From assembly GCF_052118845.1 (NCBI RefSeq), contig NZ_JBQKGJ010000001.1:62001-126000 (forward strand): a stretch of 64,000 nucleotides of DNA, in the 5' to 3' direction. The stretch is from Bilifractor sp002394235 (lineage in GTDB: Bacteria > Bacillota > Clostridia > Lachnospirales > Lachnospiraceae). The notes below the pieces were generated by a model, which made no database searches, was not told the DNA's origin, and saw nothing but the letters and a program-made list of their open reading frames with translations. Both the position numbers and the translations under genes were made by a program. Positions 41,601 to 47,924 of this stretch are shown here, piece by piece; position 1 is the stretch's first letter; every line of letters starts with the position of its first letter.

Positions 41601-42510
41601 CGACCAGCTCTGCAGCACCGACATTGATCTGTCTGATATCTTCCTCGCCAAGACGGATGGTCTGGAAATGCCTATATGGAGTCTTCACGAATTGACTCTC
41701 GAGACTTCCGTCATCCATGAATCCATGAACCCAAAAGCCCCTCTCCTGGCCTTCGTCATTAAAATTCAGAGCGTTGATTGCTCCGGAATAGAAGCAATGA
41801 GGAACATTCGGGAGCTCCTGTGGTCTGTGGATATGCCCAAGACACATCAGGTCATAATCGGCAGCATGCAGAGTTTCCGATGTGATTACCGGTTCAAAGT
41901 TCTGCAGAAAGGTGTTCTGACCTGCCTCTGTATTGCATCCTGGCACGGTATTGTGAGCCATGAGGATGGTCTTTGCACCGGTATCACACTCGGCCTTCAG
42001 ACCGGTGATGAGGTTCGCCAGCTCCTGCGTGAACGCTTCATTCTCTTCCTCCTTGGAAAGGCCGGGATACTTAGCACGGAATACACCGGCATCGAAGCCG
42101 GGAACAACAGCAATATTCACGCCTTCATCATCGAACTTAAGAAGCTTCGGCTCCGTAATGATCTTGACATTACTAACCTTTTCAAAGTGAGCCTTCAGCT
42201 CCTCGAATGCCTCAGCGGAGTCATGGTTCGGTGTTCCTCTCATGACGATCACGTGGTCGCTGTAATTAGCTAATTTCTGAATAATCTCACGTACTTTTAG
42301 AACTTCTCTATGGCTTCTGCCCTGTCCTACGGCTGCGACATCGAAGAGATCCCCGGGCACCAGAGTGAAATCCGGGCGTGTCTTCTCTGCTGTCTCGACC
42401 AGTGTATCAAGGCACTTATATGTATCAGCTTCACGGAGGTTTACTCCGTCCTTTTCCGGGCCCTTCCTTGGACCTACGTGCCAATCGGCAGAGTGTAATA
42501 TTCGAATCAT
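38668..42510 (-). CDS. One-piece SbcD-SbcC (Mre11-Rad50) nuclease
   Basis: A 1280-residue fusion. Residues 1-400 are the metallophosphoesterase: D9-x-H11, GD (53-54), NHD (95-97), H186, GHIH (225-228). Residues 415-1280 are a Rad50/SbcC ATPase: Walker A GQNGAGKSS (445-453), Q-loop MQDQYGLF, two long coiled coils around a hook with Cys846 and Cys854 (C-x7-C instead of the usual C-x2-C), signature KSGGEK, Walker B MLFIDEPPFLD, and an H-loop THDP. In cells SbcD and SbcC are separate genes. It probably processes DNA ends for phage recombination. Overlaps the previous gene by 4 nt. Confidence 0.93.
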   Translation of the reverse strand: MIRILHSADWHVGPRKGPEKDGVNLREADTYKCLDTLVETAEKTRPDFTLVPGDLFDVAAVGQGRSHREVLKVREIIQKLANYSDHVIVMRGTPNHDSAEAFEELKAHFEKVSNVKIITEPKLLKFDDEGVNIAVVPGFDAGVFRAKYPGLSKEEENEAFTQELANLITGLKAECDTGAKTILMAHNTVPGCNTEAGQNTFLQNFEPVITSETLHAADYDLMCLGHIHRPQELPNVPHCFYSGAINALNFNDEGQERGFWVHGFMDDGSLESQFVKTPYRHFQTIRLGEEDIRQINVGAAELVGATKWIGKIDNKIVRILYRCDEDANKAFNHAEMERYLYMDGAFYVWDISPERIEQSANRKDMDQMSPEDNLREYLEDKGYDNESIERLVQKARPIISTAIVDSNTSALIGIFTPISIEVKNYRNYEEESFDFRDIRFCTINGQNGAGKSSLFMDAILDCLWEETREGDLTGWIRNDEKARSGSISFTFSIGDKFFRVTRTRAKSGKATLNLSEQIEGEWVNRSKERFKDTQDEITKLVGMDSMTFKSCALIMQDQYGLFLEAPKDARMQILSNILGLGIYGSMEKLAWDEGRQHGAKMRAAQAEVKVHEQTIDSYGNPKEELATLTKQMQELKAEQEAVTAEKDKITAGLNALKLTMERRDTLQASITTFEQKKTEIEASVKAQQDVIDASRLILDSEPMLNQKAEEYSTLEKRKQEMASDAAVYQAKLTQLHQIIDRSDRLSHQIEEKEAQIERKKQEQESLNATENVDDITSKAAEYAKKKAEYDRMTQDRQKYLIASQKVRDARTDLSREEDSWTAKEQLYIQQRESLKRQTQLLDDSGCVDIEHANCRFLQSAIAAKEKLSEMEAQYEEMMNAKEADLNTFTDAVKQAEGKLLSLHFDEEAYRNLAIETSNLLEAAEKAKKLEEQRMKLSSLKASIEADESALADLNKQSEAVIAEQDQAMKDCNQYKAASDALAQIETELAALQKFVDQHARLPIYKERLANASERIKDMNDRIFDLTAAIAEKKLELADLVVSLSGYKETQDQLALTSSRLNGINLRLADMQKQAGGYEQKISEIERLESGIQGLRATIKELSVETADFDTLKAAFSQDGIPHQIVRSILPKLASTANTILSQMTGGKMSLDFQTEKTLKSNSKKEVETLDILITESGKSTLPYLSKSGGEKVKASLSVILALSEVKSEAAGTQLGMLFIDEPPFLDSEGIEAYCDSLETIQMRYPNIKIMAITHDPRMKARFPQSITVTKDEHGSHVQWD

Positions 42511-43559
42511 TTATTTCCCCTCCTTATGGCATCCTGGCACTGATAGCAAAGAGGCCTATTGAATTTCTGCATTGAGTAGTTGTAGACCTTCTCTGCGATT
42601 TCATGTCCGCACTGAGAACAGTGATAAGCCTGCGACGGCGACGGCTGACCCTGCTGTGATAGAGCCTGGTACTGAGCCTGAGGCTGCTGTTGCACTGGAG
42701 CAGGCTGCATGTTCTGCGGGATGGCCCGTGGATCTTCCTGCGCCGGTTCATTCACGTACTGGTCAATTACGTCCTGGTCATTTTCTGACATCTCAATCTG
42801 TGGAACATTCGGAGCCTTTGCCTCGATATGCTCGACTGTAGGTGCCTTGGTTCCGTAGAGGTTTGAAGTTGACGCGAACATACTCCTGATAGCAGCTTCC
42901 TTGACCTCTGCATTTTCAAGATTCGGAACGAGGTAAGCCACCACGAAAGGCTTCTGGAGCTCCTGTAGGGTATAAGTACCCTTAAGATGTAAGGCCGTAC
43001 GGATAGCCCCGTTAAGTGCCTTCGCCTCGCAAATCTGAGGCATAAACTTAAGGAACTGTGCACGCTCCTTTTCTGAATTGAACGAAAGATTGGAAAATAC
43101 TATCTCGTTCGTATCCTCCACGGTTATCGATTCTCCCGTAAGCTGAGGTACCGAAATTGTGACCTTAAATGCTATATCCTTGTTCTGGCATGTTCCACAC
43201 GGAACAGGCTTTCCAAGACTCTGATTGGCAGCCACGCATTTCTGACAGGTGTTTGGAAGGACATGCTCCGAGCGAACCATCTTGATGCCGGCACCATCTG
43301 CCAGTTTCTTCAGACCGTTCTTTGTAATTGCATACTTTGCGCCTGTTCCTGGATGCTTTCTACCGCTCCTGTCGTACCATTCTTCAGATGCCTTCTGCTG
43401 AATATAGACCTCTCCTTTTGCCGGATCGGGGGAAATGCTGACCACCTGGATGACCGGAGTCATAAGATCCGGAATAGTGGTCATTACTGATGTGTTCCCC
43501 AAAAGATTAAATTTGTCTTCTGGGTACTGCTGAGTTAGCATAATTGATGTTGTAGCCAT
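42507..43559 (-). CDS. Conserved phage protein, possible single-strand DNA handling
   Basis: Start at ATG 43559 with AAGGAGG upstream; 350 residues. The core (ITKNGLKKLADGAGIKMVRS, then EAKALNGAIRTALHLKGTYT, LQELQKPFVV) is a layout often found next to SbcCD-like genes in phages. It contains a C-x2-C..C-x2-C cluster (CQKCVAANQSLGKPVPCGTC), a Gln/Pro linker, and a C-terminal zinc ribbon (YHCSQCGHEI ... CYQCQDAI). I suspect a strand-annealing or ssDNA-binding role from neighbours, but sequence does not show it. Confidence 0.6.
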   Translation of the reverse strand: MATTSIMLTQQYPEDKFNLLGNTSVMTTIPDLMTPVIQVVSISPDPAKGEVYIQQKASEEWYDRSGRKHPGTGAKYAITKNGLKKLADGAGIKMVRSEHVLPNTCQKCVAANQSLGKPVPCGTCQNKDIAFKVTISVPQLTGESITVEDTNEIVFSNLSFNSEKERAQFLKFMPQICEAKALNGAIRTALHLKGTYTLQELQKPFVVAYLVPNLENAEVKEAAIRSMFASTSNLYGTKAPTVEHIEAKAPNVPQIEMSENDQDVIDQYVNEPAQEDPRAIPQNMQPAPVQQQPQAQYQALSQQGQPSPSQAYHCSQCGHEIAEKVYNYSMQKFNRPLCYQCQDAIRRGNK

Positions 43560-43573
43560 GCGACCTCCTTGCT

Positions 43574-43861
43574 TTAAGCTTGAGAGCCTGCTACAATATG
43601 ATTGACCGTTGAGAGTGTCGGAGCTTTGCTCTGGCGCTCTTTTTTCATATTGCAGAGAGCCCATGTGTACTCTTCAAATGTGATATCTCTTACTGCCTCA
43701 ACCGTGAGCTGGAGCAAATACCACTCGTCTTTTACGCAAGCTCTGTTTGTGCTTTCGTAAATCCGATTCTGCTTTCTTTTTGCACGCTCCAGAGCCTGAT
43801 CAAACAGCTCTTTGCTGATCTCTGTCTGCAGTAGTGCCTCTGCTTCCGTTTTCTGCGGCAT
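43574..43861 (-). CDS. Hypothetical helical protein
   Basis: A 95-residue protein (ISKELFDQALERAKRKQNRI, then DEWYLLQLTVEAVRDITFEE). Strong GGAGGAG site before the ATG. Small helical proteins of this type precede recombination genes in Clostridia phages. Not recognised further. Confidence 0.65.
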   Translation of the reverse strand: MPQKTEAEALLQTEISKELFDQALERAKRKQNRIYESTNRACVKDEWYLLQLTVEAVRDITFEEYTWALCNMKKERQSKAPTLSTVNHIVAGSQA

Positions 43862-44096
43862 AGTTCATCTCCTCCTTTTCTTCCTGCCTGGCAATTCTGT
43901 CTGGGTCATTTGCATATGCGAAAAGCCCGATCCAGATCAGACATGGAATCATGAGTGCCAGACAAATCTTCCAGTTTCTGTCATCCGGGTAATCAAGACC
44001 AGTTGCCAGCAACCCAAGGAAAGTGAATGAAAAAAATGTGACTCCCGTGATGATTCTGTCATGTAGGCTTGTCTTCTTACGCTTCTTTCTTTTCAT
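43800..44096 (-). CDS. Small membrane protein with two transmembrane helices
   Basis: Start at ATG 44096 after GGAAGGAGG; 98 residues. Basic N-terminus (KRKKRKKTSLHDR), hydrophobic helix (ITGVTFFSFTFLGLLATG) and a second (ICLALMIPCLIWIGLFAYA), then an acidic tail that overlaps the next gene by 62 nt. Possibly a superinfection exclusion protein; unproven. Confidence 0.55.
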   Translation of the reverse strand: MKRKKRKKTSLHDRIITGVTFFSFTFLGLLATGLDYPDDRNWKICLALMIPCLIWIGLFAYANDPDRIARQEEKEEMNYAAENGSRGTTADRDQQRAV

Positions 44097-44325
44097 TTCT
44101 TCCTCCTTCCGGTATACAGAATCGCTTGTTGAAGTAACTTTTTGGGATCTTTCCCTGCGGATACAAATCCGACATTGCTCCTGAGTCAATCAGCTCCTGC
44201 CTGGTAGTCTTGATCATCTTGTAGGCAAGTGATCTTCCGACTCCGAGGAGTCTCTGTACATCTCCGGATGTGTAGTAGGATCTGTCTCCCTGGGTAAGTA
44301 CTCTGATTACGCCATTCGATCTCAT
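44077..44325 (-). CDS. Excisionase-like or small DNA-binding protein
   Basis: Start at ATG 44325 with AAGGAGG; 82 residues. YYTSGDVQRLLGVGRSLAYK then MIKTTRQELIDSG is a MerR/HTH_17-like winged helix as in phage excisionases. Small, basic and close to the lysogeny genes, it may control excision, though it lies on the early strand away from int. Confidence 0.65.
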   Translation of the reverse strand: MRSNGVIRVLTQGDRSYYTSGDVQRLLGVGRSLAYKMIKTTRQELIDSGAMSDLYPQGKIPKSYFNKRFCIPEGGRNEKKEA

Positions 44326-44335
44326 AGGCACCTCC

Positions 44336-44818
44336 TTAAAGATTTTTTTTGATCCACATTTTGAGTGATTCCGTAGCCTGCTCCAGGCTGTCTAAGGTGT
44401 TGACGATGGAATCAAGGCTCTTTCTCTCGTCCTGAGATACAGATCCATCAGCTGTGACCTGCAAGAGCTGTGCAGATATTGACTGCGCCTGCTTCAGGCC
44501 AACCAGTGCTCGTATCGTAATCCGGTCAAGATCATCTACCTTCACCTCTTCAATCCCGCATTCCGGTCCGATCGGGCACATATGTGCGCAGTAATAATTC
44601 GCAAGCTCCGGGGATCCATAGACTTCAGACATCATCAGCACCGCCTCCGGTGATGGTTTTGTGGTTCCCAGCTCCCACTTGGCAACGGTAGATGCATCTC
44701 CGTATCCGAGAGCAGCTGCGGCTCCTTCACGGCTCTTGAGAGAGTCATTGTATTTTGCCGCCCCCAATCGAGCCTTGCAGAACACGTTGTCTTGAGCCTT
44801 TGATGGTTTAGTTCCCAT
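44336..44818 (-). CDS. Helix-turn-helix regulator
   Basis: A 160-residue protein with an N-terminal helix-turn-helix: REGAAAALGYGDASTVAKWE LGTTKPSPEAV. The second half is helical and contains several Cys (YYCAHMCPIGPECGIEE) that could bind metal. Helps control early genes together with the Cro-like protein. The family (helix-turn-helix plus a cysteine-bearing domain) is common in Clostridia prophages. Confidence 0.7.
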   Translation of the reverse strand: MGTKPSKAQDNVFCKARLGAAKYNDSLKSREGAAAALGYGDASTVAKWELGTTKPSPEAVLMMSEVYGSPELANYYCAHMCPIGPECGIEEVKVDDLDRITIRALVGLKQAQSISAQLLQVTADGSVSQDERKSLDSIVNTLDSLEQATESLKMWIKKNL

Positions 44819-44854
44819 TTATTTGCTCTCCTCCTGTCTGTAAAATTATGTTAG

Positions 44855-45085
44855 TTAATGGGACTGAGTAACAGAATCTGTTAGTTCGTCATCAAAAAAA
44901 ATATCGATATCGGATACCAAGAGAGACTTTGCTATCGGCTTCATGGCGTCAGCTGGGAGCTTAGACTGACCAGTAAGCCACCGGTGCATCATCATGACCG
45001 GAACCTTGGAGTCCTCTGCCATCCTGGTCTGCGAGATTCCACGGGCCTCTCGAATTAGCTCGATATTTTCATAAACGTGGCGCAT
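44855..45085 (-). CDS. Cro-like repressor (XRE helix-turn-helix)
   Basis: Start at ATG 45085 after GAAAGGAGG; 76 residues. LIREARGISQTRMAEDSKVP and MMMHRWLTGQSKLPADAMK form the DNA-binding XRE domain. As first gene under the early minus-strand promoter it is likely the Cro counterpart of the repressor at 45247. Confidence 0.8.
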   Translation of the reverse strand: MRHVYENIELIREARGISQTRMAEDSKVPVMMMHRWLTGQSKLPADAMKPIAKSLLVSDIDIFFDDELTDSVTQSH

Positions 45086-45114
45086 TAAAATCCTCCTTTC
45101 TCTCTCAGATTCGA

Positions 45115-45131
45115 ATAACAATTTTTGTTAT
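45115..45131. promoter_or_regulatory. Candidate repressor operator
   Basis: Perfect inverted repeat ATAACAA-TTT-TTGTTAT between the early promoter and the Cro-like start. A second TTGTTAT half lies at 45188-45194 near the repressor start. Arrangement fits control of both divergent units. Confidence 0.55.
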
Positions 45132-45141
45132 CCCATGTCCA

Positions 45142-45170
45142 ATAATACTAGCGGATGTTGTTGATGTCAA
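45142..45170 (-). promoter_or_regulatory. Early (lytic) promoter
   Basis: TTGACA, 17-bp spacer, TATTAT on the minus strand, a near-consensus sigma-A promoter in the divergent region. It would drive the Cro-like gene and the early operon. Transcription would start near 45135, just before the operator. Confidence 0.8.
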
Positions 45171-45246
45171 TAAAAAATTAACGTATATTGTTATATTTTT
45201 ATCTCATGGCGTTAAATATGTTAATCTATGGATGGAGGTAATGCCT

Positions 45247-45888
45247 ATGACAGGATTTGGAGAAGCCCTGCGGGAGCAGAGGAATTTCAAGGGGTTGACT
45301 CAGGCTGAGCTGGGAAAAAAGGTGGGTGTATCAGCACAGGTCATATCCAATATGGAAAGAGGGGTTACGACGAGTCTTGATCCGGATCTCTTAAAATCTG
45401 TGGCTTCTGCTCTCGACACTACGCCCGAAAAGCTTCTTGGTCTTGAACCTACGACCGGCCGAGATGCAAGTCATGTGTTCATTGATAGAGGAGATTTCTC
45501 TATTAAAGAAAAAATCCGCAGCGAGATGAAGATTCAAGGAATGTCAGAAGAAAAGTTCATGCAACTCACAGGATTCTCAAAACAAAAGAAGGATCTTTAT
45601 CTGTACTCGAATCCCGTCCCTTCAATCGAAGATCTAATTAAAATAGCTAGGTGCCTGCATGTGAGTACCGATTGGCTGCTTGATCTGTCGGAAAGGAAAA
45701 GGATATCTGCAGATGATGAACTTCTTTTGCAGACCATCAGCAAGCCAGAGCGGAAACTTCTTACGACGTTCAGACAGCTAAATGAGGATTATCGAGACAT
45801 CATAATAGGTAAGGCTAAGGAAGCACTGGTTGAGCAAAATAAGGCATTAGTCGCAGAACAGGCATCAGGGTTACCGCAAGCAAAATAG
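45247..45888 (+). CDS. Prophage repressor (CI-like), two helix-turn-helix domains
   Basis: Start at ATG 45247 with GGAGG 8 nt upstream; 213 residues. The first domain is XRE (GEALREQRNFKGLTQAELGK, then VGVSAQVISNMERG); a second region (about 82-145) again resembles one (KIQGMSEEKFMQLTGFSKQK, SIEDLIKIARCLHVSTDWLL). No S24 peptidase domain is present, so RecA-dependent self-cleavage is not expected. It should hold the early promoter silent. Confidence 0.85.
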   Translation: MTGFGEALREQRNFKGLTQAELGKKVGVSAQVISNMERGVTTSLDPDLLKSVASALDTTPEKLLGLEPTTGRDASHVFIDRGDFSIKEKIRSEMKIQGMSEEKFMQLTGFSKQKKDLYLYSNPVPSIEDLIKIARCLHVSTDWLLDLSERKRISADDELLLQTISKPERKLLTTFRQLNEDYRDIIIGKAKEALVEQNKALVAEQASGLPQAK

Positions 45889-45977
45889 TATCCTTCGAGT
45901 GGTACCGAAGGTATCGATATTAGGGAGCACGGTTAATCGAATGTTGCAGCATTCCGATTTCTGTGAAAGGTACTTAG

Positions 45978-46430
45978 ATGAGAAAAAGATTCATGGCAAT
46001 ATTGTTACTATCCTCTGTCCTAGCTTTGTCCGGATGCGGTTCTGGTTCGGGAAAGGTACCGGATCAGGAAAAGTCTGCGACATCATCTGTGCAATCGGCG
46101 GAATCTGAGAAAAATGAAAATCCACTACTTGATGGGTATTATGTTGGATCATTGGACAATCATGTATATGTATTCAAGTTCCGTGAGGATGGTGTATTGG
46201 CATTTGCCGAGCCTGATTTCAGATCAAAGTCAGCAAAGGCAGCCTACGGTACCTATGATCTGGATGGAAAGAAAGTGACGATCAGCGTTGCCGGTTCAGA
46301 TATTACCTTTGCGATTATTGACAGCGATAAGGATGGGCGTTCCATCCAGTCTGGTGAAATTCGTTTCGATTACACACCAGAAAACAAAATCGAGTCTTTT
46401 ACTGCTGATGCGCTAAAAGGTGAGGATTAA
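45978..46430 (+). CDS. Prophage lipoprotein
   Basis: A 150-residue protein with a classic lipoprotein signal: basic start MRKRF, hydrophobic core and lipobox L-S-G-C (Cys20). The mature part has a Ser/Glu linker followed by a beta-rich domain (DGYYVGSLDNHVYVFKFRED, DGKKVTISVAGSDITFAIID). It is between repressor and integrase on the same strand, so it is likely expressed in the lysogen; exclusion of related phages is a plausible job. Confidence 0.7.
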   Translation: MRKRFMAILLLSSVLALSGCGSGSGKVPDQEKSATSSVQSAESEKNENPLLDGYYVGSLDNHVYVFKFREDGVLAFAEPDFRSKSAKAAYGTYDLDGKKVTISVAGSDITFAIIDSDKDGRSIQSGEIRFDYTPENKIESFTADALKGED

Positions 46431-46432
46431 GG

Positions 46433-47578
46433 ATGGATGCACTTATGCCAGCATATAAGGATAAAAAGAGAGGAACATGGTTTGCCTCATTTCATTATGT
46501 GGATTACACAGGAAAACGGATCCACACGTATAAGAGAGGGTTCCGGACAAAAGCTGAGGCCCAGAAGTTCGAGAGGGATTTTCTCGGCGTTCTTAGCCGA
46601 AAAGCAGATATTCCTTTCAGGGCCTTAGTTGACGCATATTACAAAGATATGTCAGTGCGTCTTAAGCCTACAACCTTAGAGAACAAGAAATTCCTTATAG
46701 AAGGTAGAATCATACCTGCTTTCGGGGAAAGACAGGTTAGCAGTATATCTGTATCTGATATACGTCAGTGGCAGAATGATCTAATGGCTTTCACTGGGCC
46801 GAATGGAAAGCCATATTCGCAGACCTACCTCAAGACAATCAACAACCAGCTGTCTGCAATTCTAAACTATGCGGTAAAATTCTATGGGCTCACACAGAAT
46901 CCATGTGCTCTTGCTGGTTCTATTGGCAGGAGCAGCGCATCCGGTATGAAGTTCTACACAAAGGATCAGTTCGAAAAGTTCCTTTCATTCGAAAAGAAGC
47001 CTGCCATGCACCTGGCTCTTAATACCCTCTTCTGGACCGGCATGCGAGCCGGAGAGCTGCTGGCGCTTACCATGGAGGATGTGCATCCGGACCTGATAGA
47101 TGTGAACAAGAACTTTGCAGTGGTAAAGGGTCAGCAGATGATGCTGACTCCGAAGACGGAAAAGAGCAGAAGGAAAATCACTATTCCGGATTTCCTCTAT
47201 GCTGAGTTTCGGAAATATACGAGTGCCCTATACGGGTACAAGCAGGACGAACGGATCTTCTACTTCACAAGGTCTGCCCTTGAAAAAGAGATGGAGCGCC
47301 TTTCGAATCTTTCCAATCTCCCGAAAATCCGTGTGCATGACCTTAGACACAGCCATGTAGCCATGCTGGTTCACCTTGGCGTACCGATCGCAGAGATCTC
47401 TAAGAGGCTCGGACATGAATCAATTAAAACCACTATTGATACCTATGGCCACCTATACCCTGGAGCCGATGAAAAAATAGCAGACGCTCTGGCAAAATTC
47501 AAGGTGGGGAGTCAGGATTATTCTTCGATGCAGACAAATGGCCCATTATTGGAAATCATGGTGTCGCACGAAGGTTAG
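46433..47578 (+). CDS. int: Tyrosine integrase
   Basis: A 381-residue phage integrase. N-terminal arm-binding type region (GTWFASFHYVDYTGKRIHTY), SAM-like core-binding part (about 60-160), and catalytic domain with R205 (TGMRAGELL), a Lys around 243, H302-x-x-R305 (HDLRHSH), H328 (LGH) and Y338. All active residues are present. The start is ATG 46433; ATG 46445 is possible. The 3' end contains part of a TGTCGCAC cluster that may be its arm sites. Confidence 0.93.
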   Translation: MDALMPAYKDKKRGTWFASFHYVDYTGKRIHTYKRGFRTKAEAQKFERDFLGVLSRKADIPFRALVDAYYKDMSVRLKPTTLENKKFLIEGRIIPAFGERQVSSISVSDIRQWQNDLMAFTGPNGKPYSQTYLKTINNQLSAILNYAVKFYGLTQNPCALAGSIGRSSASGMKFYTKDQFEKFLSFEKKPAMHLALNTLFWTGMRAGELLALTMEDVHPDLIDVNKNFAVVKGQQMMLTPKTEKSRRKITIPDFLYAEFRKYTSALYGYKQDERIFYFTRSALEKEMERLSNLSNLPKIRVHDLRHSHVAMLVHLGVPIAEISKRLGHESIKTTIDTYGHLYPGADEKIADALAKFKVGSQDYSSMQTNGPLLEIMVSHEG

Positions 47579-47612
47579 CCACAAAAAAGCCCCGTGCGAC
47601 AGTTTTGCGACA
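47562..47612. repeat. Cluster of TGTCGCAC-type elements at the integrase 3' end
   Basis: Three copies within 51 bp: TGTCGCAC at 47562-47569, the complement GTGCGACA at 47594-47601 and TTGCGACA at 47605-47612. The last two can pair into a hairpin with tails. These may be integrase arm sites or a terminator; a further copy lies at 21146-21153. Confidence 0.5.
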
Positions 47613-47811
47613 CGGAGAAAAAATACTGGTGAAAATGAGTGAGGACGAGATAACACGTGATGAAATCTTTTAGCGTAAAAACGCACCATGAGATATCAAG
47701 AAATCGTCATCTGACATTGAATTTGAATAACAGAACGAGATAAATCCCGGGAAGCCATTCATTTACTGGCTTCCCGGGATTTTCTGTTCTGTACGCCTGA
47801 CGCATATATTA
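47579..47811. other. Probable right attachment junction region (attR)
   Basis: The integrase ends at 47578 and host ppdK terminators begin at 47812, so the phage-host junction is within this interval. No tRNA gene is present. The core cannot be chosen without the left end. It contains the terminator at 47742-47782. Confidence 0.5.
47742..47782. terminator. Strong bidirectional terminator downstream of int
   Basis: A 16-bp perfect stem (AATCCCGGGAAGCCA and complement) with 9-nt loop; the plus side continues TTTCTG. Flanking AACAGAA and TTCTGTT extend the dyad. It ends int transcription and may shield ppdK from prophage antisense transcripts. Confidence 0.8.
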
Positions 47812-47889
47812 AGGGGCTGCCGCACTACTCACGTAGTGCAGCAGCCCCTGCTTTTGGACGCTATGGGTCTCTGCGTATCGCAGAGACCC
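47812..47889. terminator. Tandem hairpins downstream of ppdK
   Basis: First stem 47812-47849: AGGGGCTGC and GCACTAC pair with their complements around TCAC with one C-A mismatch. Second stem 47865-47889: 11-bp perfect stem GGGTCTCTGCG with a TAT loop. Both are near the ppdK stop (47925). T tracts are poor, so they may also stabilise the mRNA end. Confidence 0.65.
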
Positions 47890-47924
47890 GGTTTGATTCA
47901 ATTAAAAGTCTGTGAAAGACCGGA

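Larger units (their letters stand above)
1..47740. mobile_element. Integrated temperate myophage (prophage), left end outside window
   Basis: Continuous phage gene content runs from a tape measure gene open at the left edge to a tyrosine integrase ending at 47578. The order (terminases, portal, MuF, protease, scaffold, capsid, connectors, sheath, tube, chaperone, tape measure) is that of PBSX/Mu-like contractile-tailed phages. Almost all genes are on the minus strand; only repressor, lipoprotein and integrase are on the plus strand. The right boundary lies between about 47613 and 47811, before the terminators of host ppdK; the exact base is not determinable here. Lysis and baseplate genes must be to the left. 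Confidence 0.95.

Noticed and set aside
47581..47700. tRNA-like attachment site
   Set aside because: No clover-leaf, anticodon arm or CCA-type end visible near the integrase.
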